Positions 26,285 through 35,239 are shown, numbered from the stretch's first letter. The stretch: DNA of 40,949 nucleotides from an uncultured Methanobrevibacter sp. (GCA_902789505.1 CADAOO010000037.1:1-40949), one strand, 5' to 3'. Notes: a model not told the origin generated them from the letters alone. Numbers and translations are program-made.

Positions 26285-26740
26285 ATGGAAAAGAATAAAA
26301 TTATAGTAATTGCTCTTCTTGTGGTCATAATTGTTCTTTTAGCGGGCATAATTGTATCTATGCCAATCCTTAAAAAAACAGATGCAAAAGTTGAAACAAA
26401 TAATGCAACAACAGCTAATGAAACTACAAGCGCTCCTGTCACACCAGATACAATAACAGTGGAATTGCCTGAATTTGATACAAAATATACAAAAACTGTA
26501 GGTGAATACACAGTTGAAGCACAAAAATGGCAAGGAGGTTCTGTTGGAGGATTTGAGGTCCACTTGTATAAAAATGGTGATTCAGTTTACAAAGACTCCT
26601 ATATGACTAGAGCCTATTTCTACATGGATGGAGAGTGGAAATGGAGCGACTGGGGTAATGGTGAAGATGGTTATAAAGGGTATCACAGATATCCTGTAAG
26701 CAGAGGTGTTGAAATCCAAAAGGTCGAAGTTAAATTTTAG
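26285..26740 (+). CDS. Single-span membrane protein, paralogous N-terminus to the 198-aa protein
   Basis: 151 residues from the ATG preceded by GGGGGAG; in-frame GTG starts further upstream lie in the promoter block and are rejected. MEKNKIIVIALLVVII, a membrane segment to ~residue 27, and VSMPILKKTDAKVE align with the protein starting at 20933; after that the two differ. Residues ~35-60 are a Thr/Ala-rich linker, and the exposed domain (TVGEYTVEAQKWQGG, VHLYKNGDSVYKDSY, EWKWSDWGNGEDGYKGYHRYPVS) is tryptophan- and tyrosine-rich and unrecognised. The same promoter with different exposed domains suggests a family with exchangeable outer parts. Confidence 0.65.
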   Translation: MEKNKIIVIALLVVIIVLLAGIIVSMPILKKTDAKVETNNATTANETTSAPVTPDTITVELPEFDTKYTKTVGEYTVEAQKWQGGSVGGFEVHLYKNGDSVYKDSYMTRAYFYMDGEWKWSDWGNGEDGYKGYHRYPVSRGVEIQKVEVKF

Positions 26741-26755
26741 GGATTTAATAGGTGA

Positions 26756-26788
26756 ATATGGAAAGGAATAAAATTAAACTTTCCATAT
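26756..26788 (+). terminator. Perfect 10-bp hairpin after the 151-aa protein
   Basis: ATATGGAAAG and CTTTCCATAT around a 13-nt loop, 16 nt after the stop. It has no strong T-tract, so it may be a 3'-UTR structure rather than a terminator. Confidence 0.45.
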
Positions 26789-26916
26789 ATAACTCCTACA
26801 TCAGATGACAGGTTAAAATTATTAATCCATCATTTTTTCAAATCAAATGCATTTTAAAAATATTTATATATTTTTTTCCAACAATATATTAACAATTGAT
26901 TTTTGGAGAAAGGGAA

Positions 26917-28032
26917 ATGCCTAAAAAAATCTGTGAAAACTGCGGAAAAAGTGTGGACGATTATGTTAAGTTCTGCCCTGGATGTGGCGGAAATCAGTTT
27001 AGACAATTGAATCAGGTTTCAAATAGCTCTTCTTCAGTTCCAACCAGGAATTCATCTCAGAATAGTGATTTGGTGCATAAGTTATTCTATTGGAATTATG
27101 GTGGAAGATACATATTCTCAAAAACTAAATTGATATCTATTTTGACATTTTTTGCATTTATTCTAAGTGGTTTTGAAGGTTCTACAGGTATAATGATTTT
27201 TTTAGGTTTAATTTTTGCCATGATTGCCTATGTGATTGGATTTTCTCTTCATAAGATATTGGGCAATGATAAGCCTTCCGTGAATGTATTGGACAATAAT
27301 GATTATGGTTTTTTTGAAGATTTAAAACATTCATTTTTCTATTGGCAGAATAAGAATACTGGTGAATTTGTATTTTCAAAGACAAAAACTATAACTATTT
27401 TAATATTTATTATTATCTCAATTTGGGCTTATATTCTATCCCCTCCATATATTTTCGCATGTCTTGCCGTTGGATTGATATTTGCAATACCTGCAGGAAT
27501 AATAGGTTATGGGATTCATAAACTAACAAACAATGACCCGAAACCTAAAAAGGTTGTCGCAAAACCTAAGCCTCAGGTTGCCCCAAAGGTTAAAGAGAAA
27601 AAAGTCGAAGCTCCTCCTGCTCCAAAAACTGTTGAAGAAAAATCTGAATTCAAGAGGTATCAGTCCCAGCTTGATGATCTGGTGGAGGAATATGATTCCA
27701 AAGAGAAGCATTTAAGGGATTTGATTGCAAAACGTTTTGAACCTCCGCAATTGACTTATGACCGATTCATAGCTGCAGTTGATAACTGTACCAAAATTTT
27801 CAATGAAAAAGCAGAATCTGTTCAATCAATTATTGATCTTGCATCTGATGATTCAAAAAGAGTTGATGATGAGATTAAATCAAGGATGGAAATCATAAAG
27901 TCATTGATAGATAAGATAGATGATTTAACTGACGAACTGGTATTGAATATTGGCAAATCCGATGATGTTGATGTTAAAGACTTGCTTGTTGATATGGAAG
28001 ATCTAATCGATTCTGTAAAAAATTATGATTAG
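26917..28032 (+). CDS. Zinc-ribbon membrane protein with duplicated membrane domain and C-terminal coiled coil
   Basis: 371 residues from the ATG preceded by GGAGAAAGGG; a TTG 21 nt upstream is in frame but lacks a site. A zinc ribbon (Cys6, Cys9, Cys20, Cys23; KICENCGKSVDDYVKFCPGCG) is followed by a Ser-rich linker. Two similar membrane units follow: LFYWNYGGRYIFSKTKLISIL and FFYWQNKNTGEFVFSKTKTITIL each precede two hydrophobic spans and end G(F/Y)(S/G)(L/I)HK. Then comes a Lys/Pro linker and ~150 residues of charged, coiled-coil-like helix (from EEKSEFKRYQSQLDDLVEEY) ending acidic. The zinc ribbon plus spans resembles many archaeal 'zinc-ribbon domain' proteins. The internal duplication and long helix are unusual; function unknown. 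Confidence 0.65.
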   Translation: MPKKICENCGKSVDDYVKFCPGCGGNQFRQLNQVSNSSSSVPTRNSSQNSDLVHKLFYWNYGGRYIFSKTKLISILTFFAFILSGFEGSTGIMIFLGLIFAMIAYVIGFSLHKILGNDKPSVNVLDNNDYGFFEDLKHSFFYWQNKNTGEFVFSKTKTITILIFIIISIWAYILSPPYIFACLAVGLIFAIPAGIIGYGIHKLTNNDPKPKKVVAKPKPQVAPKVKEKKVEAPPAPKTVEEKSEFKRYQSQLDDLVEEYDSKEKHLRDLIAKRFEPPQLTYDRFIAAVDNCTKIFNEKAESVQSIIDLASDDSKRVDDEIKSRMEIIKSLIDKIDDLTDELVLNIGKSDDVDVKDLLVDMEDLIDSVKNYD

Positions 28033-28183
28033 TCATCATTTTGAGTATTAATATTCATAACTATTCAATTTACCTTTTTTAATTTAAAATCAATATTATT
28101 TTTTCTTAATAATCTATTTTTTTACTTTTCAAATGCTCTCTTGGCAAACAATTAAATATTCTAAGAAATATATTACTACTCAA

Positions 28184-28225
28184 TTAAATACTTAGTTAAG
28201 TGTTTAAATTGGTTATATACAATTG
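28184..28225 (+). promoter_or_regulatory. Palindrome and TATA box before mre11-rad50
   Basis: TTAAATACTTA-GT-TAAGTGTTTAA (28184-28207) is a near-perfect inverted repeat (10 of 11 arm positions). It sits directly upstream of a TATA-like GGTTATATACAATT at about 28211. The position suits an operator or activator site, but no regulator is known from the window. Confidence 0.35.
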
Positions 28226-28243
28226 ATTAAAAAAGGTAATATA

Positions 28244-28363
28244 ATGAAATTTGCACATTTAGCAGACACTCATTTAGGTTATCGTCAATTTGGTTTAATT
28301 GAACGTGAAAAAGACTTTTATGAAGTGTTGAAACCGCAAGACCATCTCCCATTGCACTTTTAA
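28244..28363 (+). pseudogene. mre11: mre11 N-terminal fragment
   Basis: Starts with an AAAGG site and ATG, encoding MKFAHLADTHLGYRQFGLIE and REKDFYEV: the Mre11 phosphoesterase start with motif I (Asp8, His10). After codon 28 the frame is wrong and stops at 28361. The Mre11 sequence resumes in another frame at about 28333 (TARPSPIALLTFQKGLLKLKG). The intervening helix and strand with motif II (GDLFD in relatives) are absent, a loss of roughly 25-30 codons that is not a multiple of three. The junction lies near 28326-28332. Confidence 0.85.
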
Positions 28364-28377
28364 CTTTCCAAAAAGGA

Positions 28378-29421
28378 TTGCTTAAACTTAAAGGTTCAGG
28401 AATTCCTATGTATGCAATAGCCGGAAACCACGATATTGTAATACGTAATGATTCTATTCCGCCTCAGGTTATTTTCAAAAAGCTGGGTTTAAAGGTAATC
28501 AGTCCAATCAATACTAATTATATGCACGGAGATATTTTCATTGCGGGCCTGCCGTTCTATCCGTCATCCCAGGTTAAAAATTTAAAATCCAAATTAGCCG
28601 AATTATCCAAAAAAGCGGCCAATCATGAAAAATCAATTCTTGTACTGCATCAGGGTATTGACAAGTACTTCGGATATAATTATGAACTGGAGATTGGAGA
28701 TTTGCCTGATAATTTCAATTATTATGCATTGGGCCATATTCATAATTATGTTAATGATAATTTCGGAAAGGGAAAACTGGTTTATCCTGGTTCCGGAGAA
28801 ATATGGAACATCAAGGAACTAAAGGATTACCATGAAAACGGCAAAGGTTTTGTAATTGTTGATATAGATAATGAAAAACCTCTTGTTAAAAGGGTTAAAA
28901 TTGATATTCCCCGTGAATTTATCAGAAGGTCACTTGACTATAATGACTTGGAAAGCGGGATTTCAGGCATTAAAGAAACTATTAAAGATTTTGATAAAAA
29001 GCCTATCCTTGATTTGGACATTCATAATATTGAATCAGATACCAATAGGGTTTATGAGATGATCAATGAGGAACTTGGAGATTTGTCTTTAATGATTAGA
29101 CCAACATTCCATACAGTTGATGAAGAGGATATAGACATTGTTATGGATGAAAACGATTCTCTGGGACCTAAGGAAATTCTTAAAGAACAGCTAAAAACTT
29201 ACGATGATGAGTCAATCAGTAATCTGGCGGTTGACCTGTATGAGTTATTATCTAAAGACAAAGTTGACGAATCGCTAGATTTAATTAATCAGTATTTCGA
29301 TGAATATTATCGAACTGAGATAGAAGATGAGGTAATTGAAATTGAAGAATTCGAAGATGAAGAAACTCCATTAGAAAAACCAAAGAAAGTTCAAGATAAC
29401 TCCAAGGAGGTTCTAGAATGA
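28378..29421 (+). CDS. mre11: Mre11 C-terminal part, lacking metal motifs I and II
   Basis: 347 codons if started at TTG 28378; the homologous frame is open from about 28333. It keeps motif III (YAIAGNHD), the His motif (VLHQGIDKY), and ALGHIHNY, so the later metal ligands are present. The N-terminal aspartate/histidine and GDxxD ligands are not in this frame. The C-terminal half has the capping domain and an acidic Rad50-binding tail. It overlaps rad50 by 4 nt (ATGA), the normal mre11-rad50 arrangement. As it stands no intact nuclease can be made. A real deletion or a sequence error are both possible. Confidence 0.85.
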   Translation: MLKLKGSGIPMYAIAGNHDIVIRNDSIPPQVIFKKLGLKVISPINTNYMHGDIFIAGLPFYPSSQVKNLKSKLAELSKKAANHEKSILVLHQGIDKYFGYNYELEIGDLPDNFNYYALGHIHNYVNDNFGKGKLVYPGSGEIWNIKELKDYHENGKGFVIVDIDNEKPLVKRVKIDIPREFIRRSLDYNDLESGISGIKETIKDFDKKPILDLDIHNIESDTNRVYEMINEELGDLSLMIRPTFHTVDEEDIDIVMDENDSLGPKEILKEQLKTYDDESISNLAVDLYELLSKDKVDESLDLINQYFDEYYRTEIEDEVIEIEEFEDEETPLEKPKKVQDNSKEVLE

Positions 29422-32165
29422 TTTTCACAAAATTAAAATTAATTAATTTTAAATCCCATGAAAATACTGTAATTAACTTTAAAAAAGGCATCAGTGTTAT
29501 TGTGGGTGAAAATGGTGCTGGAAAATCCACTTTATTGGAAGCCATTAGCTTTGCCCTGTTCAAGCAGCACACTGCAAAAAAGATTGATGATTTGGTACGC
29601 AACAATGCTGATTCAATGACTGTAGAATTGGAATTCGTGTCTAACAACAGGCAATATAAGATTGTCCGAGTTAAAAAATCCATGTTAAAATCATCAATTT
29701 ACAAAAAAACTTCCAAAGAAGGCGGATATGTACATATATGTACTGGAGATAAAGAAGTTGCAAACGAGATTCGCCAGATTTTGGATATTGATTCTGATTT
29801 GTTCCTCAATGCAATTTATATTAGGCAAGGGGAAATTGCTGAATTGGTTGACAAGGCTCCTGCAGAGAAAAAACAGTTAATTGCTAAGCTATTGGGTATA
29901 GATTCATTAGAAAAAGCCTGGAAAAATTTGTTGCCTGCAATTAATGATTATGAAAATCAACTTGCAGAACTCAAAGGAAAATTATACAATTCTTCTGAAC
30001 TAGATGAGGAATACTCAAGGAAAAAAGATGAATTAAATGCACTTAAGCAAAGGGGTCATGAACTTGAAGAGCAACTTGATGATGTAGCCAAATCCCTTGA
30101 GGAAATTTCCGAAAGTAAAAGGGATATGGAAAGGGAAAAGGAGATTTACGAAACCCAGGTTGCCAACTATGAAAACGAACAAAAGAATTTGATTAAATTG
30201 GAAAGCGATAAAAAACTTGTTCAGGATAATCTGGATAAAATTTCTGCTGCTGAAGACCAGATTACAAGATTGAGCAAGTATGTTTCAAAATTGGATGTTT
30301 ATCTTGACTTTGAAAAATCTGTCAACAGCATTAAAAGGTTAAAGGATGATGAGGCTGAGATTAACAATAAACTGGATTCTATCGCTCAGCAAAGAGAGAT
30401 TATTGCAGATAAAAAGGAGGAATATAATAAGTTCCTGGCATCCGATGAAGAGATAAACAAATTGAATAATAAAAAGGTAAATCTTGAAAAAGAATTGGCA
30501 TCAATGGCAAAATTGGAACAGGATAAAAAAGATTTATTGAAAGATATTGAAGAAGAAAGAAATGATATCGAAGACTTTTTCTCAAGATCTAAAGATAAAT
30601 TGGGTGACAATGGATTGTCTCAGGATATTTTGGCAAATGTTGATGATTTCAACAATCTTGAAGATGCTACAGATGATTTCATCAATGAAATCAATTCAAA
30701 AATCAAGGATCTCTCTGATGATATTGCAGCTAAAAATGAGCAATTGGTTGTGTTTAATCAGAATATCAAATCCAGTGAAAAACCATTGGAGGAATTAAAT
30801 GATGTGGAAAATAAATGTCCGGTTTGTCAATCTGATATTAGTTCCGCTCAGAAAACTGAATTGATTAAACAATATAAAGAAACCATTGAAGAAAATAAAA
30901 AATTAATTTCAGAAAATGAAGAAGATATCCGCTTATTAACTAAGAATAAGGACAGTTTTGAAGAAAAACAGTCTCAAATTCAAGAATTGTCTAAAAATAT
31001 CATTGAATACAAACATAAGTTCGGTCATTTACAAAATCAATTGGTCAGATTAAATAAAATTGACGATGGCCTCGCATCAAAAGAGTATGTCAGCAATAAG
31101 TTAGGTGAATTGATTTTATTAATTGCCCGTGAAAAAGAGGGCAAGGAAGTTTATAAGGAATCTTATGATGCGTATATTCAGGCTCAAGGTGCTTTAGAGA
31201 TTTTAGGCAGTGAAACTGAGGCTCAGTATAAATTGAAACAAGTTAAAAATGAAATTGACACTCACGTCAAAAATATTAAATTGGCTATGGAACAGGACCC
31301 TCATTTAAGTGGAGACATTAGTTCCAGTGAGCTTGAGGACCGTATCAATGATTTAAAACAGAAAAATGAAGAATACAATCAGCTTAAAGGTTTTGTTCAA
31401 AATAAATCTTCATTAATGACACAACTCAATTCCATTAAGGAAGATATCGGCATGTCAACAAATCAGATTGACATTACTAAAAATAAGATTGAAGCTTCCT
31501 TATATGATAAGGAAAAGTATGAGCAAATAATTTATCGCTTTGAAATGTATGAAAGACGTAGGGACAATTTCAATAACGAACTTTCAGAAATTAAAGGTCA
31601 GGCTCGTGAATCCATTTCAAATCTTAGGGATTTAACAGAAAGGATTTCAACAGCAAATAAATTCCAACAAGAATACAATGATATTTCAGATTATATTGAA
31701 CTTTTAAATCATTTCAGAAGTTTATACAGTAAAAACGGTATTCAAAAAGATTTAAGAAATATTTCAAGACCTTTAATCCAAAAATACACTAAACAATTTT
31801 TCAATGAATTCAACTTCAATTATTCAGATTTAACTTTGGATGAGGAATATGATGTTACTGTTTATGGTCCTGAAGGTGAATCTTCAATGAGTATGGTTAG
31901 TGGCGGTGAAAAAATAGCCATTGCACTTGCTTTAAGATTAGGTATTACTCAAGCAATGTCCAAAGGAGAATTGGATACTATTTTATTGGATGAGCCTACA
32001 ATTCATTTGGATAGCTCAAGAAGACATGAATTAATTAATTTATTAAAAGACATGTCTGTATTGCCTCAAATGATAATTGTAACTCATGAAAGTCAGCTTG
32101 AAAATGCAGCTGACAATATAATTAAAGTTGAAAAAGAAAATGGTATTTCAAAAGTAATGATTTAA
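29418..32165 (+). CDS. rad50: Rad50 DNA double-strand-break repair ATPase
   Basis: 915 residues, full length. Walker A GENGAGKST (30-38) and Q-loop YIRQGEIAEL open the ATPase. Two long coiled-coil arms follow, joined by the zinc hook CPVC (Cys467, Cys470). The C-terminal half has the ABC signature VSGGEKIAIALALRLG (~828-843), Walker B TILLDEPTIHLD (~853-864) and the D-loop and His-switch region IIVTHESQLE. Rad50 tethers DNA ends and controls Mre11. An AAGGAGG site lies 8 nt before its ATG inside mre11. Rad50 is fully conserved although its partner gene is broken. It ends in a hairpin plus T-tract. Confidence 0.95.
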   Translation: MIFTKLKLINFKSHENTVINFKKGISVIVGENGAGKSTLLEAISFALFKQHTAKKIDDLVRNNADSMTVELEFVSNNRQYKIVRVKKSMLKSSIYKKTSKEGGYVHICTGDKEVANEIRQILDIDSDLFLNAIYIRQGEIAELVDKAPAEKKQLIAKLLGIDSLEKAWKNLLPAINDYENQLAELKGKLYNSSELDEEYSRKKDELNALKQRGHELEEQLDDVAKSLEEISESKRDMEREKEIYETQVANYENEQKNLIKLESDKKLVQDNLDKISAAEDQITRLSKYVSKLDVYLDFEKSVNSIKRLKDDEAEINNKLDSIAQQREIIADKKEEYNKFLASDEEINKLNNKKVNLEKELASMAKLEQDKKDLLKDIEEERNDIEDFFSRSKDKLGDNGLSQDILANVDDFNNLEDATDDFINEINSKIKDLSDDIAAKNEQLVVFNQNIKSSEKPLEELNDVENKCPVCQSDISSAQKTELIKQYKETIEENKKLISENEEDIRLLTKNKDSFEEKQSQIQELSKNIIEYKHKFGHLQNQLVRLNKIDDGLASKEYVSNKLGELILLIAREKEGKEVYKESYDAYIQAQGALEILGSETEAQYKLKQVKNEIDTHVKNIKLAMEQDPHLSGDISSSELEDRINDLKQKNEEYNQLKGFVQNKSSLMTQLNSIKEDIGMSTNQIDITKNKIEASLYDKEKYEQIIYRFEMYERRRDNFNNELSEIKGQARESISNLRDLTERISTANKFQQEYNDISDYIELLNHFRSLYSKNGIQKDLRNISRPLIQKYTKQFFNEFNFNYSDLTLDEEYDVTVYGPEGESSMSMVSGGEKIAIALALRLGITQAMSKGELDTILLDEPTIHLDSSRRHELINLLKDMSVLPQMIIVTHESQLENAADNIIKVEKENGISKVMI

Positions 32166-32188
32166 TATCATTATTTTTTATTTTTTTT
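32155..32188 (+). terminator. Terminator at the rad50 stop codon
   Basis: TAATGAT (32155-32161) pairs with ATCATTA (32167-32173); the TAA stop is in the loop region, and T6-A-T8 follows. It also abuts the 3' end of the convergent minus-strand gene. Confidence 0.7.
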
Positions 32189-32582
32189 ACATCAGTTGAT
32201 TAGCGCTTTTAATGGAATCAACTATGCAGTTCGCATTCCATCCAACAATGGTTGTTGCTTTTTCTTCAAGAATTTCGGGAACTTCTTCAAGTCCATAAGG
32301 TCTAACCAATATTGTTGGTATATTATATTTTTCGCTAGCGTTCAATAAATCGCCAAACAGCTCCTTGTTATCATTATAAAGCCCGGCCAGCAATATTATT
32401 CCATCAATTTTTTCATAGAATGCTTCTCCAGCATGAGCATAAGAACCTGATATTGATTCTTTCCATAAGAAATCAACTTTTGAGAATAATTTTTCGCAGA
32501 ACTGTCCATATTCATTATTGCTGTCAAAACCGTTGGTTATAATAAGATTATAAATTTTATCATCTTGTTCATCTTCAAACAT
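32187..32582 (-). CDS. Small TIR-like (DUF1863/MTH538-type) protein
   Basis: 131 residues, a single alpha/beta domain. The second half matches the DUF1863 TIR-like family: IDGIILLAGLYNDNKE (relatives: VIxLAGVYSxYSxW), a helix, YNIPTILVRPYGLEEVPEILEEKATTIVGWN (relatives: KPILGIxPWGxxxxSxxVxxxADxIVxWN) and CIVDSIKSA. The first half is weaker: NLIITNGFDS replaces the usual LFISHSW. No NAD-hydrolase glutamate can be assigned with confidence. No Thoeris ThsA, NACHT or SIR2 partner is adjacent; the neighbours are rad50 (convergent) and a Mur ligase (divergent). It could be a TIR-fold protein with a housekeeping role. Confidence 0.55.
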   Translation of the reverse strand: MFEDEQDDKIYNLIITNGFDSNNEYGQFCEKLFSKVDFLWKESISGSYAHAGEAFYEKIDGIILLAGLYNDNKELFGDLLNASEKYNIPTILVRPYGLEEVPEILEEKATTIVGWNANCIVDSIKSANQLM

Positions 32583-32698
32583 TTTAACACCTTGCTTTTA
32601 TTTTAACTATTTTTATATATAAAATAATTAGTTTTTCAAAATCTTTATTAATTTTAAAGTAATATTTTATTATAGGAATATTTTAATAAGGAATTTTT

Positions 32699-33982
32699 AT
32701 GAAAGCGGCTGTTATTGGTTTGGGTGTTGAAGGAAAAAAAGCAGTAAACTCTCTTTTAAATCATGGATGGGAAGTTTATGCTACTGATTTGAATATTAAT
32801 GTCGACTTGGATGGTTTGGATTTACCAAAATTATCCATGAACGTATTGGATGATAATCAAACTGTTTCTATTGTTGGAGATAAATTGACTGTTGATTTGG
32901 GTTTTACCAATTCATATGCAATTGAACAGTGTGATGCAATAGCTATAAGTCCCAGTATGTATGGCGGAGCATTTGCAGAAAGATTACTTATGGATGGGGA
33001 TTTATTAAGTGATGTTGTAACTAAACATAAGGAAATGTTTACTATTGGAATCACAGGTACCAACGGAAAGACTACAACCGTGCATATGTTAAAAAGTATT
33101 TTGGAAAGTGCCGGTAAAAAAGTTTTAGTCGGCGGAAATGGCGGCGGAGGATTTTCCGGTTATTATGATTTGATGCTTGAAGCTAATGACGGCGATTATG
33201 ATATATTGCTTGTTGAAGTGTGTGATATGACATTGGACTTTTGCAAGCACTGCTTTGACTTTGATTATATTGGTCTTACCAATATCGGCAATGATCATAT
33301 GAATGTTCATAAAACCATTGCAAATTATAAGGATACGCTGGTTCGATTTTTTGAAGGCAAAACAATATTCACAGCATTTAACCAGGACTTCAACACAGAT
33401 TTTAAAGAATCTGCAGCCAGACATATTTCTTATTTTCCTTATCAGGATGAACTGCAGGTTTTCGGCAAATTCAATCTGTTAAATGCAGGATTGGCAACAG
33501 CCATTTCAAAAGAGTTAAAAGTTCCAAAAGATATCATTAAGGATACACTTTCACATTTCAAAGCTGTTCAGGGCCGTTTGGATGTTTATAAAATCAATGA
33601 TGCATCCGTTTATGTTGGAAAAACGGACAATTCTGATGCGTTGGCTTCAGTTTTATCCGAAAGGGATTTCTATGCTATCTTTATTGGTACTCCTCGCCAT
33701 AATGAAGAGCATAGGTTGGATATTTTGGATGTTGCGGTCAAATATAATCCTGAAGTCATAGTGCTCTTCCCAGGTCTTGACGATACTTTGGATATTGCAA
33801 TTTATAGATTGAATTCATTAGGTTATTTGGGAAACATCATTACCGTCAATACTCTTGATGAAATTATAGAACTTGTTGCCGAATACTCTCACGAAAATGC
33901 TATACTGATTGGTGGCAATGGTCAAGATACAATTATAGATATTCAAGAAAGGATTAAACTAATTTCAGAAAAATTATGTTAA
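32699..33982 (+). CDS. Mur ligase family protein (MurD-like), possibly pseudomurein peptide synthesis
   Basis: 427 residues with three Mur-ligase domains. A Rossmann-like N-terminal domain (AAVIGLGVEGKKAVNSLL, VYATDLN) is MurD-like. The central ATPase has a P-loop GITGTNGKTTTVHML (residues ~117-131), VEVCDMTLDF and YIGLTNIGNDHMNVH. The C-terminal domain starts near GRLDVYKIND. These enzymes join amino acids to a carboxylate using ATP. In a pseudomurein-walled archaeon a role in the wall peptide is plausible. The F430 synthetase CfbE is also a Mur-ligase homologue and cannot be excluded, although the N-terminus does not look like the CfbE I recall. A secreted protein follows 66 nt downstream. 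Confidence 0.75.
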   Translation: MKAAVIGLGVEGKKAVNSLLNHGWEVYATDLNINVDLDGLDLPKLSMNVLDDNQTVSIVGDKLTVDLGFTNSYAIEQCDAIAISPSMYGGAFAERLLMDGDLLSDVVTKHKEMFTIGITGTNGKTTTVHMLKSILESAGKKVLVGGNGGGGFSGYYDLMLEANDGDYDILLVEVCDMTLDFCKHCFDFDYIGLTNIGNDHMNVHKTIANYKDTLVRFFEGKTIFTAFNQDFNTDFKESAARHISYFPYQDELQVFGKFNLLNAGLATAISKELKVPKDIIKDTLSHFKAVQGRLDVYKINDASVYVGKTDNSDALASVLSERDFYAIFIGTPRHNEEHRLDILDVAVKYNPEVIVLFPGLDDTLDIAIYRLNSLGYLGNIITVNTLDEIIELVAEYSHENAILIGGNGQDTIIDIQERIKLISEKLC

Positions 33983-34048
33983 AAAGTAATATTTAAATAG
34001 TATGTAATAACAAAATTTGATTATATATAACTTAATTGGTGTAAGAAG

Positions 34049-35239
34049 ATGAGCAAAAGTTGGAGAAGTAAGTCAATTAAAATATTTTTGGGTCTGTTTT
34101 TTGCATGTGTCCTTTTGTTTGCGTTTTCATTTGTAAATAGTACTTCATACACAGGCCATTCTGTAGCTGATACTTATAATATAACTGTTGGCGAATCACT
34201 GTTTAAAGGAGATTCAATTTTAGGTAGTAATAATCCTATAGAAGTTCCATTTTTATCAAACATGGGATTTATAGCTCATCAATTGTTAGCTTTGGATATT
34301 CAGGGGATGGTCATGACTTTATCGACTGGGGTAGTGCCTTTTGATTTTACTACAATCGCAAGCGAAGGAATTGATTCATATGGTAATGCCATTAATATTG
34401 ATGGACCTGGTTATATAACTTATGAGGGAGATAAATTGGCTGTTAAAGGACCGGATAATTATGTATGGGCATATAGTGCACCATCCAAAGTATTGACTAA
34501 AACATCTTCCGGAGTCGACATTGTTGAGGATGGTAAAGTTCTGCAATCTGTTCCTACCAATGAAATTAAACATTTAAACTTTTCAAGTGATTATTACAAT
34601 AATGACACAATCGTAAACTGGTATAATTATGATGCTGTTGAAGGATCCAATTTCACTTTGGAAAAAGGAATGGTTTCATTTTCCGATGGAAGAAAGGACA
34701 TAAGCGCTTCTGATGTTCCAAGAATCTTTGGACAGGATGTTGTTGATTATGCGGCCGAATATCCGACAGGATCCCCTATTTTATTATATGCAGGTAACTA
34801 TACCGAGCAGCCGGGTGAAGTTGCCGGAACCAGTTTGGGTTCACATCCGGAGTATGGAGATTCAAGCCGAGAAGTTAATGCAAGACAATTTGTCGAAGCA
34901 TGGAATGGAACTATTATCCCGCCTAATTCCACAAGCAGCGGTAAAGATTACATATACTTTGCATCTGTTAGTGATGCTGCAGCTCCAGGTGGAAGTGCTT
35001 CACACGGTGTATGTCCGTCTGCAAGAGCAATGAGGGATGCTGTTCTTGCTGAAGGTTTTGGTATGCCTGTAGGTATGACAGGTGATGAAAACGCAGTATT
35101 GTATGGATATAATCCTGCAAGCGGTATTTATGTAACCAATAACCACGATTATCCTGTTAAACTCAAAATGTGGACTGAAGGGTCAGGTACCGGAATGGGC
35201 ATCTATTGTCAGGTTATAAGATATATTCCAGAGAAGTAG
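34049..35239 (+). CDS. Secreted or membrane-anchored protein of unknown function
   Basis: 396 residues. After KSWRSKSIK a hydrophobic segment (IFLGLFFACVLLFAFSFV, residues ~11-28) is an uncleaved anchor or signal. The exposed region has N-x-S/T sites, a GPDNYVWAYSAPSK segment and a C-terminal GICPSAR-like GVCPSARAMRDAVLAEG followed by YVTNNHDYPVKLKMWTEGSG and IYCQVIRYIP. The last part resembles in pattern the 'NxTxYPVxI' strand of VanW-type proteins; this is weak. It follows the Mur ligase by 66 nt, with a separate AT-rich element (TTATATATAAC) between, so a link to wall synthesis is only inferred. I do not recognise the family. Confidence 0.55.
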   Translation: MSKSWRSKSIKIFLGLFFACVLLFAFSFVNSTSYTGHSVADTYNITVGESLFKGDSILGSNNPIEVPFLSNMGFIAHQLLALDIQGMVMTLSTGVVPFDFTTIASEGIDSYGNAINIDGPGYITYEGDKLAVKGPDNYVWAYSAPSKVLTKTSSGVDIVEDGKVLQSVPTNEIKHLNFSSDYYNNDTIVNWYNYDAVEGSNFTLEKGMVSFSDGRKDISASDVPRIFGQDVVDYAAEYPTGSPILLYAGNYTEQPGEVAGTSLGSHPEYGDSSREVNARQFVEAWNGTIIPPNSTSSGKDYIYFASVSDAAAPGGSASHGVCPSARAMRDAVLAEGFGMPVGMTGDENAVLYGYNPASGIYVTNNHDYPVKLKMWTEGSGTGMGIYCQVIRYIPEK

